From Flavivirga aquimarina (GTDB taxonomy: Bacteria; Bacteroidota; Bacteroidia; Flavobacteriales; Flavobacteriaceae), in assembly GCF_030540835.1 (NCBI RefSeq), contig NZ_JAUOEK010000169.1:1-64000 (forward strand): a DNA stretch of 64,000 nt. The letters run 5' to 3'. The notes below the pieces were generated by a model. It was not told the origin of the DNA. It saw only the letters and a list, made by a program, of their open reading frames with translations, and searched no databases. This document shows positions 51,699 to 60,568 of this stretch, one piece after another (within the stretch, counting starts at the first letter, position 1; the number at the start of each line of letters is the position of its first letter). Both the position numbers and the translations under genes were made by a program.

Positions 51699-52499
51699 GT
51701 GAATGTAAACGAAAATTATTTTAAAACCAATAAAAGAACATGGAATGAGAAAGTAGCAATTCATGCTAAAAGTGATATGTATCATTTGGATGACTTTAAG
51801 AAAGGTAAATCGTCTTTAATGCCTTATGAGTTGGAAGCTTTGAGAGATGTACATGGGAAATCACTTTTGCATTTACAATGCCATTTTGGGCAAGACACAT
51901 TAAGTTGGAGCAGGTTGGGAGCCAAATGTACTGGTGTTGATTTAAGCGATGAAGGTATTAAGCTAGCACAACGTTTAAATACAGAACTAAACTTAAATGC
52001 TGAATTTGTTTGTTGCAATGTTTTAAATACGTCTGAGTTTGTAAGAGATACATTTGATATTGTTTTTACAAGTTATGGTGTGATTGGTTGGTTGCCTGAT
52101 TTAAAACCTTGGGGGCAAATGATTGCTGAACGTTTAAAAAAGGGGGGGGCGTTTTTTATGGCTGAATTTCATCCTATAGTTTGGATGTTTGATTATTTAG
52201 AAGATAAACCTGTTATGAAATATGGTTACATGCAAGATGACGTTATTTATGAAGAATATGAGGGGACTTATGCTAACCAAGAATCAAAGATGATTAGTAA
52301 AGAATATGGGTGGAATCATGGTTTGGGTGAAGTTGTTTCTGCTTTAACAGAAGCTGGTTTGCATATTGAGTATTTAAAAGAGTATGATGAAAGTCCTTAT
52401 GATGTCTTGACGGGTTTGGAGAAAACTGAATCTGGGATGTATGTAACTAAAGATAAATTATATCCGTTGATTTTTACATTAAAAGCTACTAAGTTGTAA
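51699..52499 (+). CDS. Class I SAM-dependent methyltransferase
   Basis: A 266-residue methyltransferase. The SAM loop is SLLHLQCHFGQDTLSWSRLG, then CTGVDLSDEGIKLAQRL and FDIVFTSYGVIGWLPDLKPW. GGAFFMAEFHPIVWMFDYLE follows. The start is GTG at 51699. The substrate is unknown; no pathway neighbour helps. A run of seven G inside the gene near 52142 is unusual for this AT-rich DNA, but the frame is intact. Confidence 0.88.
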   Translation: MNVNENYFKTNKRTWNEKVAIHAKSDMYHLDDFKKGKSSLMPYELEALRDVHGKSLLHLQCHFGQDTLSWSRLGAKCTGVDLSDEGIKLAQRLNTELNLNAEFVCCNVLNTSEFVRDTFDIVFTSYGVIGWLPDLKPWGQMIAERLKKGGAFFMAEFHPIVWMFDYLEDKPVMKYGYMQDDVIYEEYEGTYANQESKMISKEYGWNHGLGEVVSALTEAGLHIEYLKEYDESPYDVLTGLEKTESGMYVTKDKLYPLIFTLKATKL

Positions 52500-52601
52500 A
52501 TCTTTTGTATGGATAGGTTTGTTTAATACCAAAAAAGATAATTTTTAGGTAAAAATTAGAAATTGCATGATTTGGTTTTGAAATATATTTTATGAGATAT
52601 C

Positions 52602-53264
52602 TTAATGTTCTTGTGATTTTAATAACTCTTTTGGAAATTTGGCTTTAAACCTATTTAATCTGGGAATGGATACATTTCTTATATAACTATTATTGGGATG
52701 TAACCTTTCATAGTTTTGATGGTAATCTTCGGCAACCCAAAACTTTTGAAATGGATATACTTCGGCAGCAATTTTAACACCTAGTTTTTTTGCTAAAGCT
52801 TCTTTTTTCTTTAAAATAATTTGTTTTTGAATTTCGTTCTGATAAAAAATGATGGAACGGTATTGCGAGCCTCTGTCATTACCTTGTCCGTTTATCTGAG
52901 TTACGTTTTGCGAAGCGAAGTATACATCAACTAAAGTTTCAAAACTTACAATATTAGGGTCGTATATTATCTCGACTGCCTCTGCATGTCCGGTTCTTCC
53001 TGTGTTACTAGCATCATAGGTTGGGTTTTTAGAATGGCCACCAGAATACCCGGAAATAGACTCTTCTACACCTTTAACGCTTTCGTAAATAGCTTCTACA
53101 CACCAAAAGCAACCACTGGCAAAATAGGCTTTGGCTTTGCCATTTTTTAATGGAATTTCAACAGGTTCTGCATTAATAACTGCTTGCTGTTTTGGGTTGA
53201 CTTGTGCTGTATTATGACAATTAAATAATAGTGCGAAAACAAAAAAGATGATCAATTTTTTCAT
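52602..53264 (-). CDS. msrA: Peptide-methionine (S)-S-oxide reductase, exported
   Basis: Repairs oxidised methionine in proteins. The catalytic motif is ASGCFWCVEAIYESVKGVEE, with SGYSGGHSKNPTYD and GHAEAVEIIYDP following. The 220-residue protein has an N-terminal signal ending LLFNCHNTAQ, a lipobox-like end with Cys16. It is therefore probably an exported lipoprotein acting in the periplasm. It is single, with the terminator of the next gene upstream. Confidence 0.95.
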   Translation of the reverse strand: MKKLIIFFVFALLFNCHNTAQVNPKQQAVINAEPVEIPLKNGKAKAYFASGCFWCVEAIYESVKGVEESISGYSGGHSKNPTYDASNTGRTGHAEAVEIIYDPNIVSFETLVDVYFASQNVTQINGQGNDRGSQYRSIIFYQNEIQKQIILKKKEALAKKLGVKIAAEVYPFQKFWVAEDYHQNYERLHPNNSYIRNVSIPRLNRFKAKFPKELLKSQEH

Positions 53265-53384
53265 AACGATATTTTTTCTTTTTTAATAGACGTATAAAAA
53301 TACAAAACCTTAAAAGGTTAATTAGTATTTATAATGAAGATGTTTCGTATAGTCAACATGACAAAGGAAAATCTAAGACATAAA

Positions 53385-53410
53385 AAAGCCTTCATAAGTA
53401 TGAAGGCTTT
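53385..53410 (-). terminator. Terminator of the C4-type zinc ribbon-like gene
   Basis: The stem AAAGCCTTCAT/ATGAAGGCTTT with a 4-nt loop is preceded on the plus strand by an A-run, which reads as a T-run on the minus strand. It lies 22 nt beyond the stop codon at 53432. Confidence 0.8.
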
Positions 53411-53431
53411 AAAAATATATTTAATAATGGA

Positions 53432-54211
53432 TTAAAGTTTAGCAAACATTTTTTCCATTTTTGCTTTTTGTTCTTCAGCTAAAACAGCATCAACCAAAAT
53501 TCTGCCACTATGCTCATCTGTAATGACTTTTTTACGAGAGGCAATTTCTACTTGTACCTGTGGTGGTATTGTAAAGAAAGATCCTCCTGAAGCACCTCTT
53601 TCAATTGGTACAACGGCCAATCCGTTTTTTACATTCGTGCGAATTCTGTTATAAGCTGCAACCAATCGCTCTTCTATTTGAGTTTTGTAAGCTTCAGACT
53701 TCTCAATTAAAGCTTGCTCTTCTTTTTCAGTTTCAGCTAAAATGGCATCTAATTCACCTTTTTTGTGTTTTAAATGAGTCTCACGTTCTTTTAAACGCTC
53801 TTTTGTTTCAGCTATAACTTCTTTTTTCTGTTCTATTTGAGCTTTAAATTCTTTAATGTGCTTTTCAGCTAATTCAATTTCTAATTCTTGAAATTCTACT
53901 TCTTTAGTTAAAGAATTATATTCTCTGTTATTTCTAACATTTTTTTGTTGCTCACTATACTTTTTTATTAAAGCTTTAGATTCTTCAATAATGTTTTTCT
54001 TTGATGCTATATCATTATTGATTACTTCTAAACTTGCAACAAGTTTTTCGACTCTTATACTTAGTCCAGTTACTTCATCTTCTAAATCACGAACTTCTAA
54101 TGGAAGTTCTCCTCGAACATTTCTGATTTCATCTATACGAGAATCGATTAGTTGTAAATCGTATAAAGCTCTTAAACGCTCTTCTACAGTTACTTCTTTC
54201 TTTTTAGCCAT
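53432..54211 (-). CDS. Coiled-coil protein of the DUF164/CT398 (zinc ribbon) family, cysteines lost
   Basis: A 259-residue protein. Residues ~10-185 form a long two-stranded coiled coil (NREYNSLTKEVEFQELEIEL is typical). The C-terminal ~50 residues keep the zinc-ribbon backbone, with FFTIPPQVQVEIASRKKVIT and HSGRILVDAVLAEEQ. Where the family has two CxxC pairs, this protein has GASGGS and DEHSG, so no Cys remains. CT398-type proteins are linked to secretion or nucleic-acid binding. The loss looks like a lineage trait rather than damage, since the fold is otherwise intact. It is 3 bp downstream of the Nif3 gene, in an operon. Confidence 0.9.
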   Translation of the reverse strand: MAKKKEVTVEERLRALYDLQLIDSRIDEIRNVRGELPLEVRDLEDEVTGLSIRVEKLVASLEVINNDIASKKNIIEESKALIKKYSEQQKNVRNNREYNSLTKEVEFQELEIELAEKHIKEFKAQIEQKKEVIAETKERLKERETHLKHKKGELDAILAETEKEEQALIEKSEAYKTQIEERLVAAYNRIRTNVKNGLAVVPIERGASGGSFFTIPPQVQVEIASRKKVITDEHSGRILVDAVLAEEQKAKMEKMFAKL

Positions 54212-54214
54212 ACT

Positions 54215-55309
54215 TTAAAAATACTTAACAGGATTGGTAGTTGTCTTTGATAAAACGACTGCAAAATTAGTAATTTTTTTTGTAAGATACGCTACTAAAA
54301 GATTTTTTGTGAACTGTTCGCTTTCATAATGCCCTATATCTGCCAAAAGTATGTGGTTTTCTCCCATAAAAAAGTCATGATATTTTAAATCTGCTGTTAT
54401 AAAAGCATCAGCACCAGATGCTTTAGCTGCTTCGATGGCAAAACTACCAGAGCCGCCAAGCACGGCTACCTTTTTAATTGGTTTGTGTATGAATGGAGAA
54501 TGCCTGATAAGCTTAGTTTTCATTCTGGTTTTTATATAATTTAGGAAGTCCGACTCGTTCATGGGATCTTTTAATTCGCCTAACATACCCATACCAATAT
54601 TCTGATTTTTATTTTCCAGTGTCGTTATTTGATAAGCAACTTCTTCATAACTGTGCGATTCAAAAAGGGTTTTAATGATTTTTGATTCTAAATGTTTAGC
54701 ATACGTAACCGTAATTTGAGTTTCGGGTTCGGTATGTGTTTTCCCTTTTTCTCCTTTTGTTGGTGTAGTATTTTCGTTACCATTAAAAGTGCCATAGCCT
54801 TCTACATTAAAACTACAATTACTATAATTACCTATATTTCCTGCTCCAACATTAAATAAAGCGGTTCGCAATTGCTCAGCTTCATCTTTGGGTACGTACG
54901 TTGTAAGTTTTTTTATGGTTTCTGACTGCGGAATTAGAATCTGTTTGTTTATTAGTTCCAATTGATTACAAATCATGTCATTGACGCCTTGTAATGCATT
55001 GTCAAGAGCTGTGTGCATGCTATAAATAGCAATATCATGTTTAATGGCTTTCATGACTACACGTTCTACATAATTTTTACCTGTTAACTTTTTTAAGCCT
55101 TTAAAAATAATAGGATGAAAACTAACTATGAGATTGCAGTTTTCTTTTATGGCTTCGTCTACAACGGTTTCAAGTGTGTCTAATGTAACAAGAACACCCG
55201 TTATTTTTTCATTTCTATTACCGACTAAAAGACCAACATTGTCAAAATCTTCAGCGTAAGCTAATGGAGCTAATTCTTCTAAATAGTTAATAATGTCTTG
55301 AACAATCAT
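54215..55309 (-). CDS. Nif3-like dinuclear metal centre hexameric protein
   Basis: A 364-residue Nif3/YqfO protein with a PII-like insertion in the middle. FDNVGLLVGNRNEKITGVLV, NLIVSFHPIIFKGLKKLTG and AIYSMHTALDNALQGVNDMI carry the metal ligands of the first half. KKVAVLGGSGSFAIEAAKAS and LLADIGHYESEQFTKN carry those of the second. The protein is a candidate GTP-cyclohydrolase-like or metal chaperone protein; the role is unsettled. It starts the two-gene operon with the coiled-coil protein and is divergent from lpxK. Confidence 0.9.
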   Translation of the reverse strand: MIVQDIINYLEELAPLAYAEDFDNVGLLVGNRNEKITGVLVTLDTLETVVDEAIKENCNLIVSFHPIIFKGLKKLTGKNYVERVVMKAIKHDIAIYSMHTALDNALQGVNDMICNQLELINKQILIPQSETIKKLTTYVPKDEAEQLRTALFNVGAGNIGNYSNCSFNVEGYGTFNGNENTTPTKGEKGKTHTEPETQITVTYAKHLESKIIKTLFESHSYEEVAYQITTLENKNQNIGMGMLGELKDPMNESDFLNYIKTRMKTKLIRHSPFIHKPIKKVAVLGGSGSFAIEAAKASGADAFITADLKYHDFFMGENHILLADIGHYESEQFTKNLLVAYLTKKITNFAVVLSKTTTNPVKYF

Positions 55310-55356
55310 ACGTATTTGTGTTTAAATTCAAAGATAAAATAATTACATTCGTTGTG

Positions 55357-56367
55357 ATGATTTTTTTGCGTTACATTTTGTTACCAATTGTTCCCATTTA
55401 CTATTTAGTAACATGGTTAAGGAATATATTATATGATTTCGGAATTAAAAAATCGGTGTCTTATAACTTCCCTGTTATTTGTGTTGGTAATTTAAGTGTT
55501 GGTGGTACAGGGAAAACACCTATGATTGAGTATTTAATTAATCTTTTAAAGGATGATTATCTAGTAGCCACATTAAGTCGTGGTTACAAGCGTAAAACGG
55601 AAGGCTTTCAATTAGCAAATATCGATGCTACAGCAGAATCAATAGGGGATGAGCCTTATCAATTTTATAATAAGTTTAAAAACGACATACTTGTAGCGGT
55701 TGATGCTAACAGGAATAATGGGATTAAACAATTGCAATTAATTGATAAACAACCAGATGTTATTTTACTAGATGATGCGTTCCAACACAGAAAGGTGAAA
55801 GCTGGATTTAATATATTGCTCACTACTTATAATAACCCGTATTTTAAAGATATTGTTTTGCCTACTGGGAATTTACGAGAACCTAGAAGTGGTGCTAAAC
55901 GGGCTAATATTATAATTGTTACTAAATGCCCAAAAGATTTAAGCGAAGCTGAAAAGAATAGTATCTTAAAACAAGTAGACCCAGAAACTAATCAGCATGT
56001 GTTTTTTAGTTCAATTAGCTATTCAAATAGTGTTATTTCTAGTGAGGCTACTAAGGCTGTTGAAGATTTAGAGGACTTTACCTTAGTTACTGGTATTGCT
56101 AATGCTTCCCCTTTAGTTCATTTTTTAGGTGATAAAGGTTTAAAATTTGAACATTTAAACTTTAAAGACCATCATGATTTTTCGAAACAAGATATTATTG
56201 AACTAAACAAACGTGCATTAATAGTGACTACTGAAAAGGATTTTATGCGTTTAAAGCAATATGAATCTTTAAAAGATAAATTATTTTATCTCCCAATTAA
56301 CGTTGTAATTAATGATGAGGTAAGAATAAATAAGTTGATAAAAGACTTTTTAAAAATTAAGCTGTAG
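55357..56367 (+). CDS. lpxK: Tetraacyldisaccharide 4'-kinase
   Basis: Phosphorylates the 4' position of lipid A precursor at the inner membrane. It has an N-terminal membrane helix (FLRYILLPIVPIYYLVTWLR). The P-loop is CVGNLSVGGTGKTPMIEYLI. SRGYKRKTEGF, DVILLDDAFQHRKVKAGFNI and NLREPRSGAKRANIIIVTKC follow in the usual order. The ATG at 55357 is chosen because it places the helix at the N-terminus, as in relatives; a GTG at 55318 is the alternative. The 3' end overlaps the convergent kinase gene by 11 bp. Confidence 0.95.
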   Translation: MIFLRYILLPIVPIYYLVTWLRNILYDFGIKKSVSYNFPVICVGNLSVGGTGKTPMIEYLINLLKDDYLVATLSRGYKRKTEGFQLANIDATAESIGDEPYQFYNKFKNDILVAVDANRNNGIKQLQLIDKQPDVILLDDAFQHRKVKAGFNILLTTYNNPYFKDIVLPTGNLREPRSGAKRANIIIVTKCPKDLSEAEKNSILKQVDPETNQHVFFSSISYSNSVISSEATKAVEDLEDFTLVTGIANASPLVHFLGDKGLKFEHLNFKDHHDFSKQDIIELNKRALIVTTEKDFMRLKQYESLKDKLFYLPINVVINDEVRINKLIKDFLKIKL

Positions 56368-58594
56368 CAGACTGGTCGTTATTAGCTGCCAAAGCATTGT
56401 AAAGTTTTTTCTCGAATTCTTCTTGTTTAAAGGGTTTAGGGATAATATCGGTAAAACCAGCTTCTTCAAATTCGTGCATTTTATCTTCAATCGTTACTGC
56501 TGTTAGAGCAAAAATAGTTAACTCTTTATCAAAGGCTCGAACACGTTTGGTCGCTTCCATACCACTAATACCTGGCATATGAATATCCATTAAAATAATG
56601 TCATACTTGTTTGCCTTAATCATTTCAACCGCTTCTTCACCATTGTCTACAATATCACATTTAAGATTCATTTTAGTAAGAATCTTTTTAGTGATCATTT
56701 GATTGATTTTATTGTCTTCAACAACTAAAATCTTAACATTGGTTAAATCTAATTTGCTCGCGTCCCCATCAAAATAAGTCACTTTATTGTCTTTTTCTTC
56801 TTCAATGGAGGTATATTCAAGAGGTATTTCAAAGTAGAATGTTGTTCCTTTTTCTAATTCACTTTTAACGTAAATTTTTCCTTTTAAAATATCAATTAGC
56901 CCTTTTACAATAGACAGCCCTAAACCAGTACCGCCATATTTGCGGTTTATTTGAATAGAACCTTGTGAAAAGCTCTCAAACATATTGTCTTGTTTTTCCT
57001 GGCTAATGCCAATACCATTATCTTCTACTTCGAAGCGTAAGGTGTAAACATTATCTTTTTCTTCTATTTTATAAACTCTAATCCAAATATCACCGTCTTT
57101 GGTAAACTTAATAGAGTTACCAATTAAATTAATGAGAATTTGAGAGATTTTTAATTGATCTGCAATAAAGTTTTCGGGCAAATTAGTATCGTATTCAAAA
57201 TGAATTTCAATATTGTTGTCTTGTGCCGAATTGTTAAGTGCTAATACAATATTATTTATTTTCTTTTTTAAGTTGAATGATTCTGGTTCAATATCAACTT
57301 TATTTGCTTCGATTTTATTTATTTGAAGAATATCATTAATAAACGTTAAAAGATAATCCCCAGAAAACTTTAATGATTTTAAATGTTGAACTTGTTCTGG
57401 TTTTGGGTTTTCATCCAGTAACATGTTACTTAATCCGGTAACAGCATAAAGTGGTGTACGTAACTCGTGAGTTACTGTAGATAAGAAATTAGCTTTGGTT
57501 TTTGATGCCAATTCTGCTTTTTCTTTAGCAATAATAAGTTCTCCATTTTTTTTATGAAGCATATTATTGGTTTTAAGTCTAATGTTATTGTTTTTGTAAA
57601 GCGATAAAGTTAACAGCGATAAAATGGTAATTAAAGCAACACTCAAAATAGAAATTAAAGTACCTAAATTTTTATCGTCTTCAGCTTTTTCTAACTTTTC
57701 TACGATCTCAATATTCTTTTCATTGGCCTCATTTAATAAGTACTGTGTTTCTTGGTCTTTTGAAGAATTTACACGTGTTAAGGACCTTATGGAATCTGAG
57801 AGGTTAGTATGTTTATATAAATATTCTCTAGAAAGTTTAAAGTTTTCGGTAGCATTATAAATATTACTGACAACTAAAAATCCTTCATTAAGTATACTTG
57901 TAAAGTTATTTTCTTGCGCAATTTGCAAACCTTCGCTGGCAAAAGCTAAAGCTTTTTCGTAATCGCCAAGTTTGCTATAAATTTTACCATGGTTAATTAA
58001 GGCATCACTTTGTGTTTTTTTGTATTCGCCTTTTTTTGCTTGTGCTAAGGATTGCTCAATAATGTCTCTTGCTTTTCTGTAATTCTTTAAAAACATATAA
58101 GTTTTCCCTTCTGCTAAAAGAACTTCAGCTAGATTTTCATTTAAACCTTCTTCTTGAAATTTTGATTTAGCAGCTTTATAAGAGTCGAGCGCTTGATGGT
58201 AATTCTTTTTTGTTAAATAGACATCTCCAAAAATTTTATAAGATTTACCTAGGTTTTTGTTATCATTTATAATTCTTTGCATTTCAATGGCTTTGTTAAG
58301 CGATTGTATGGCGTTGTCTTCCTCTTCAATTATAAGTTGAAGTTTCCCTTTAATGGCATAAATGACTCCAATACTTTTTTTATTATCCGATTTTTTAGCC
58401 AGTTTTAAGGCTTCATCCAGATTTTTTTGAGCATCATAATAGTTGTATTTCTCCAATTCAACTTGCGACTGGTCTATACGGTAGTTAATACTATTTTGCT
58501 GTATCTCGGGGTCTTCGTCTATTGTTTTTTGAGACAAAGCACTGAGACTAAATAGTATAGTTATTATATATATGTAGTTTTTGATTTGGGACAT
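56357..58594 (-). CDS. TPR-containing hybrid histidine kinase
   Basis: A 745-residue sensor with the same plan as the one at 37570. A signal peptide precedes six or so TPR repeats (residues ~30-280; DAQKNLDEALKLAKKSDNKK and KGEYKKTQSDALINHGKIYS), a membrane helix (~310-330), a HisKA domain with LSTVTHELRTPLYAVTGLSN (His376), a HATPase_c domain (GNSIKFTKDG, EDNGIGISQEKQDN, GTGLGLSIVKGL) and a receiver with IILMDIHMPGISGMEATKRV (Asp670). The signal is unknown. No partner regulator is adjacent. Confidence 0.93.
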   Translation of the reverse strand: MSQIKNYIYIITILFSLSALSQKTIDEDPEIQQNSINYRIDQSQVELEKYNYYDAQKNLDEALKLAKKSDNKKSIGVIYAIKGKLQLIIEEEDNAIQSLNKAIEMQRIINDNKNLGKSYKIFGDVYLTKKNYHQALDSYKAAKSKFQEEGLNENLAEVLLAEGKTYMFLKNYRKARDIIEQSLAQAKKGEYKKTQSDALINHGKIYSKLGDYEKALAFASEGLQIAQENNFTSILNEGFLVVSNIYNATENFKLSREYLYKHTNLSDSIRSLTRVNSSKDQETQYLLNEANEKNIEIVEKLEKAEDDKNLGTLISILSVALITILSLLTLSLYKNNNIRLKTNNMLHKKNGELIIAKEKAELASKTKANFLSTVTHELRTPLYAVTGLSNMLLDENPKPEQVQHLKSLKFSGDYLLTFINDILQINKIEANKVDIEPESFNLKKKINNIVLALNNSAQDNNIEIHFEYDTNLPENFIADQLKISQILINLIGNSIKFTKDGDIWIRVYKIEEKDNVYTLRFEVEDNGIGISQEKQDNMFESFSQGSIQINRKYGGTGLGLSIVKGLIDILKGKIYVKSELEKGTTFYFEIPLEYTSIEEEKDNKVTYFDGDASKLDLTNVKILVVEDNKINQMITKKILTKMNLKCDIVDNGEEAVEMIKANKYDIILMDIHMPGISGMEATKRVRAFDKELTIFALTAVTIEDKMHEFEEAGFTDIIPKPFKQEEFEKKLYNALAANNDQSATA

Positions 58595-58622
58595 TATTTT
58601 TTAATATTACTGACAAATATAA

Positions 58623-59639
58623 CTATTTTATCGACAAAGTACACTTTTTTTCCGACAAATTACATATTAGATCAATTATTCGCTTAGAATATCCAGTTTC
58701 ATTATCGTACCAACCTATTATTTTTACCATATTTCCAATAACAGATGTCATACCCGAATCGAAAATACAAGAATGTGTGTTTCCAACTATGTCAATAGAG
58801 ACAATAGGATCTTCTGTATATTCTAAAATACCTTTGTAATGATTTTTGGAAGCTTCTTTAAAAGCATAGTTTATATCATCTATTGAAACATTTCTTTTTA
58901 CATTAAAAGTAATATCGGTTAAGGAACCATTTATAACCGGAACTCTTATACCACATCCCCCAATAACCTCTAATAAATCCGGAAATATTTTAGTAAGTGC
59001 TTTTGCTGCTCCTGTTGTTGTTGGTACAATAGATTGGCCGGCTGCTCTGGCACGACGTAAATCGCGGTGGGGTTGGTCATGTAAACTTTGATCGGTAGTA
59101 TAAGAATGAACTGTAGTAATATAAGCTTGATTAATACCACAAAGTTTATTAATAATATCAATCATTGGAGCCGCATTGTTTGTGGTACATGAGGCATTAG
59201 AAATGATGGTTTCAGATCCATCTATGCAGTCTTCGTTAACACCTCTAACTATTGTTTTTATAGTATCATCTAAAGGAGGAACACTTAAAACAACACATTT
59301 TGCTCCATTGTTTATATGATTTTGTAACTCAGTACTTGTTTTAAACTTTCCGGTAGCCTCAATAACAAAATCTATGTTATATGGTTCCCAATTGGTGGTT
59401 TTGGGATGATTGTTATTTAATAAAGGAACTTTTTCTTCGTTTACAATAATGTTGTTATCATCGTATGATACTGTACCATTGAATAGTCCATGAATACTAT
59501 CGTATTTAAGAAGATGGCTTAAGGTTTTAGTATCGGCTAAGTCATTAATAGCGACAACTTTTATGTTTTTATATTCTTGAAGTAATCTAAAAACACGTCT
59601 GCCAATCCTTCCAAACCCGTTAATTGCAACAGTAATCAT
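58623..59639 (-). CDS. gap: Glyceraldehyde-3-phosphate dehydrogenase
   Basis: Converts glyceraldehyde-3-phosphate to 1,3-bisphosphoglycerate with NAD+. The 338-residue protein has the NAD loop MITVAINGFGRIGRRVFRLL and the active-site Cys in SNASCTTNNAAPMIDIINKL. HSYTTDQSLHDQPHRDLRRA, SIVPTTTGAAKA and WYDNETGYSKRI are typical. The Asp after the second strand (VAINDLAD) favours NAD+. The stop codon of lipA lies 2 bp upstream, so the two may be linked in one message. Confidence 0.96.
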   Translation of the reverse strand: MITVAINGFGRIGRRVFRLLQEYKNIKVVAINDLADTKTLSHLLKYDSIHGLFNGTVSYDDNNIIVNEEKVPLLNNNHPKTTNWEPYNIDFVIEATGKFKTSTELQNHINNGAKCVVLSVPPLDDTIKTIVRGVNEDCIDGSETIISNASCTTNNAAPMIDIINKLCGINQAYITTVHSYTTDQSLHDQPHRDLRRARAAGQSIVPTTTGAAKALTKIFPDLLEVIGGCGIRVPVINGSLTDITFNVKRNVSIDDINYAFKEASKNHYKGILEYTEDPIVSIDIVGNTHSCIFDSGMTSVIGNMVKIIGWYDNETGYSKRIIDLICNLSEKKCTLSIK

Positions 59640-59641
59640 AA

Positions 59642-60520
59642 TTAATTTATGTGTTTTTGCGCTCGATAAGAAGATCTTACCAAAGCACTACTTTCAACAT
59701 GGCGGAAACCTAATTCGAGTCCAATGTCTTCGTATTCTTTAAACTGATCGGGGTTTATAAACTGTTTTACGGGTAAATGCTTTTTACTAGGTTGAAGGTA
59801 TTGACCAATAGTAACGACATCAACATCATTTGCTTTTAAATCGTGAAGTGTTTCTATAACTTCCTCTCTGGTTTCTCCTAAGCCAAGCATAATACCAGAT
59901 TTGGTACGTCTTTGACCTTGCTGTTTCAAATATTTTAAAACACCAAGACTTCTCTCGTATTGAGCTTGTATGCGAACTTCTCTAGTTAAGCGTTTAACAG
60001 TTTCAATATTATGAGATACAACTTCTGGAGCGACATCAATAATTCTGTCTATATGTAGTTCAATACCTTGAAAATCTGGAATTAAAGTTTCAAGTGTCGT
60101 TTCAGGATTCATTCTGCGTACAGCTTTAACGGTTTCAGCCCACATAATACTTCCCATATCTTTTAAATCATCTCTGTCAACACTTGTTAAAACAGCATGT
60201 TTAATTTTCATGATTTTTATAGATCGTGCTACTTTTTCAGGCTCATCCCAATCTACTGTTTCCGGTCTTCCGGTTTTTACACCACAAAAGCCACAAGAAC
60301 GCGTACAAACGTTTCCTAATATCATAAACGTGGCGGTACCTTCTCCCCAACATTCACCCATATTAGGGCAGCTTCCGGAAGTACAAATAGTGTTTAATTT
60401 ATATTTATCGACTAAACCTCTAAGTTCGGTGTATTTTTTACCAGTTGGTAGCTTAACACGAAGCCATTTAGGCTTGGCTTGTCGCTCTGGTAATATATTT
60501 GAAGCAGTTTCTGAATTCAT
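59642..60520 (-). CDS. lipA: Lipoyl synthase
   Basis: A radical-SAM enzyme that inserts two sulfur atoms into protein-bound octanoate. The auxiliary cluster cysteines are in [12 protein letters not shown], the radical-SAM cluster is [13 protein letters not shown], and the C-terminal VRSSYRA supplies the Ser ligand. [23 protein letters not shown] and [13 protein letters not shown] are typical. The 292-residue length is normal. It stands 2 bp before gap and about 48 bp after the Nramp-like gene. Confidence 0.97.
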   Translation of the reverse strand: MNSETASNILPERQAKPKWLRVKLPTGKKYTELRGLVDKYKLNTICTSGSCPNMGECWGEGTATFMILGNVCTRSCGFCGVKTGRPETVDWDEPEKVARSIKIMKIKHAVLTSVDRDDLKDMGSIMWAETVKAVRRMNPETTLETLIPDFQGIELHIDRIIDVAPEVVSHNIETVKRLTREVRIQAQYERSLGVLKYLKQQGQRRTKSGIMLGLGETREEVIETLHDLKANDVDVVTIGQYLQPSKKHLPVKQFINPDQFKEYEDIGLELGFRHVESSALVRSSYRAQKHIN

Positions 60521-60568
60521 ACTGTAAAAATTGATCGCAAAGATACGAATAATGCTTTTAAAAGTACT

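Noticed and set aside
52142-52150. Run of G as a frameshift in the methyltransferase gene
   Set aside because: The frame is open through it and motifs continue on both sides.
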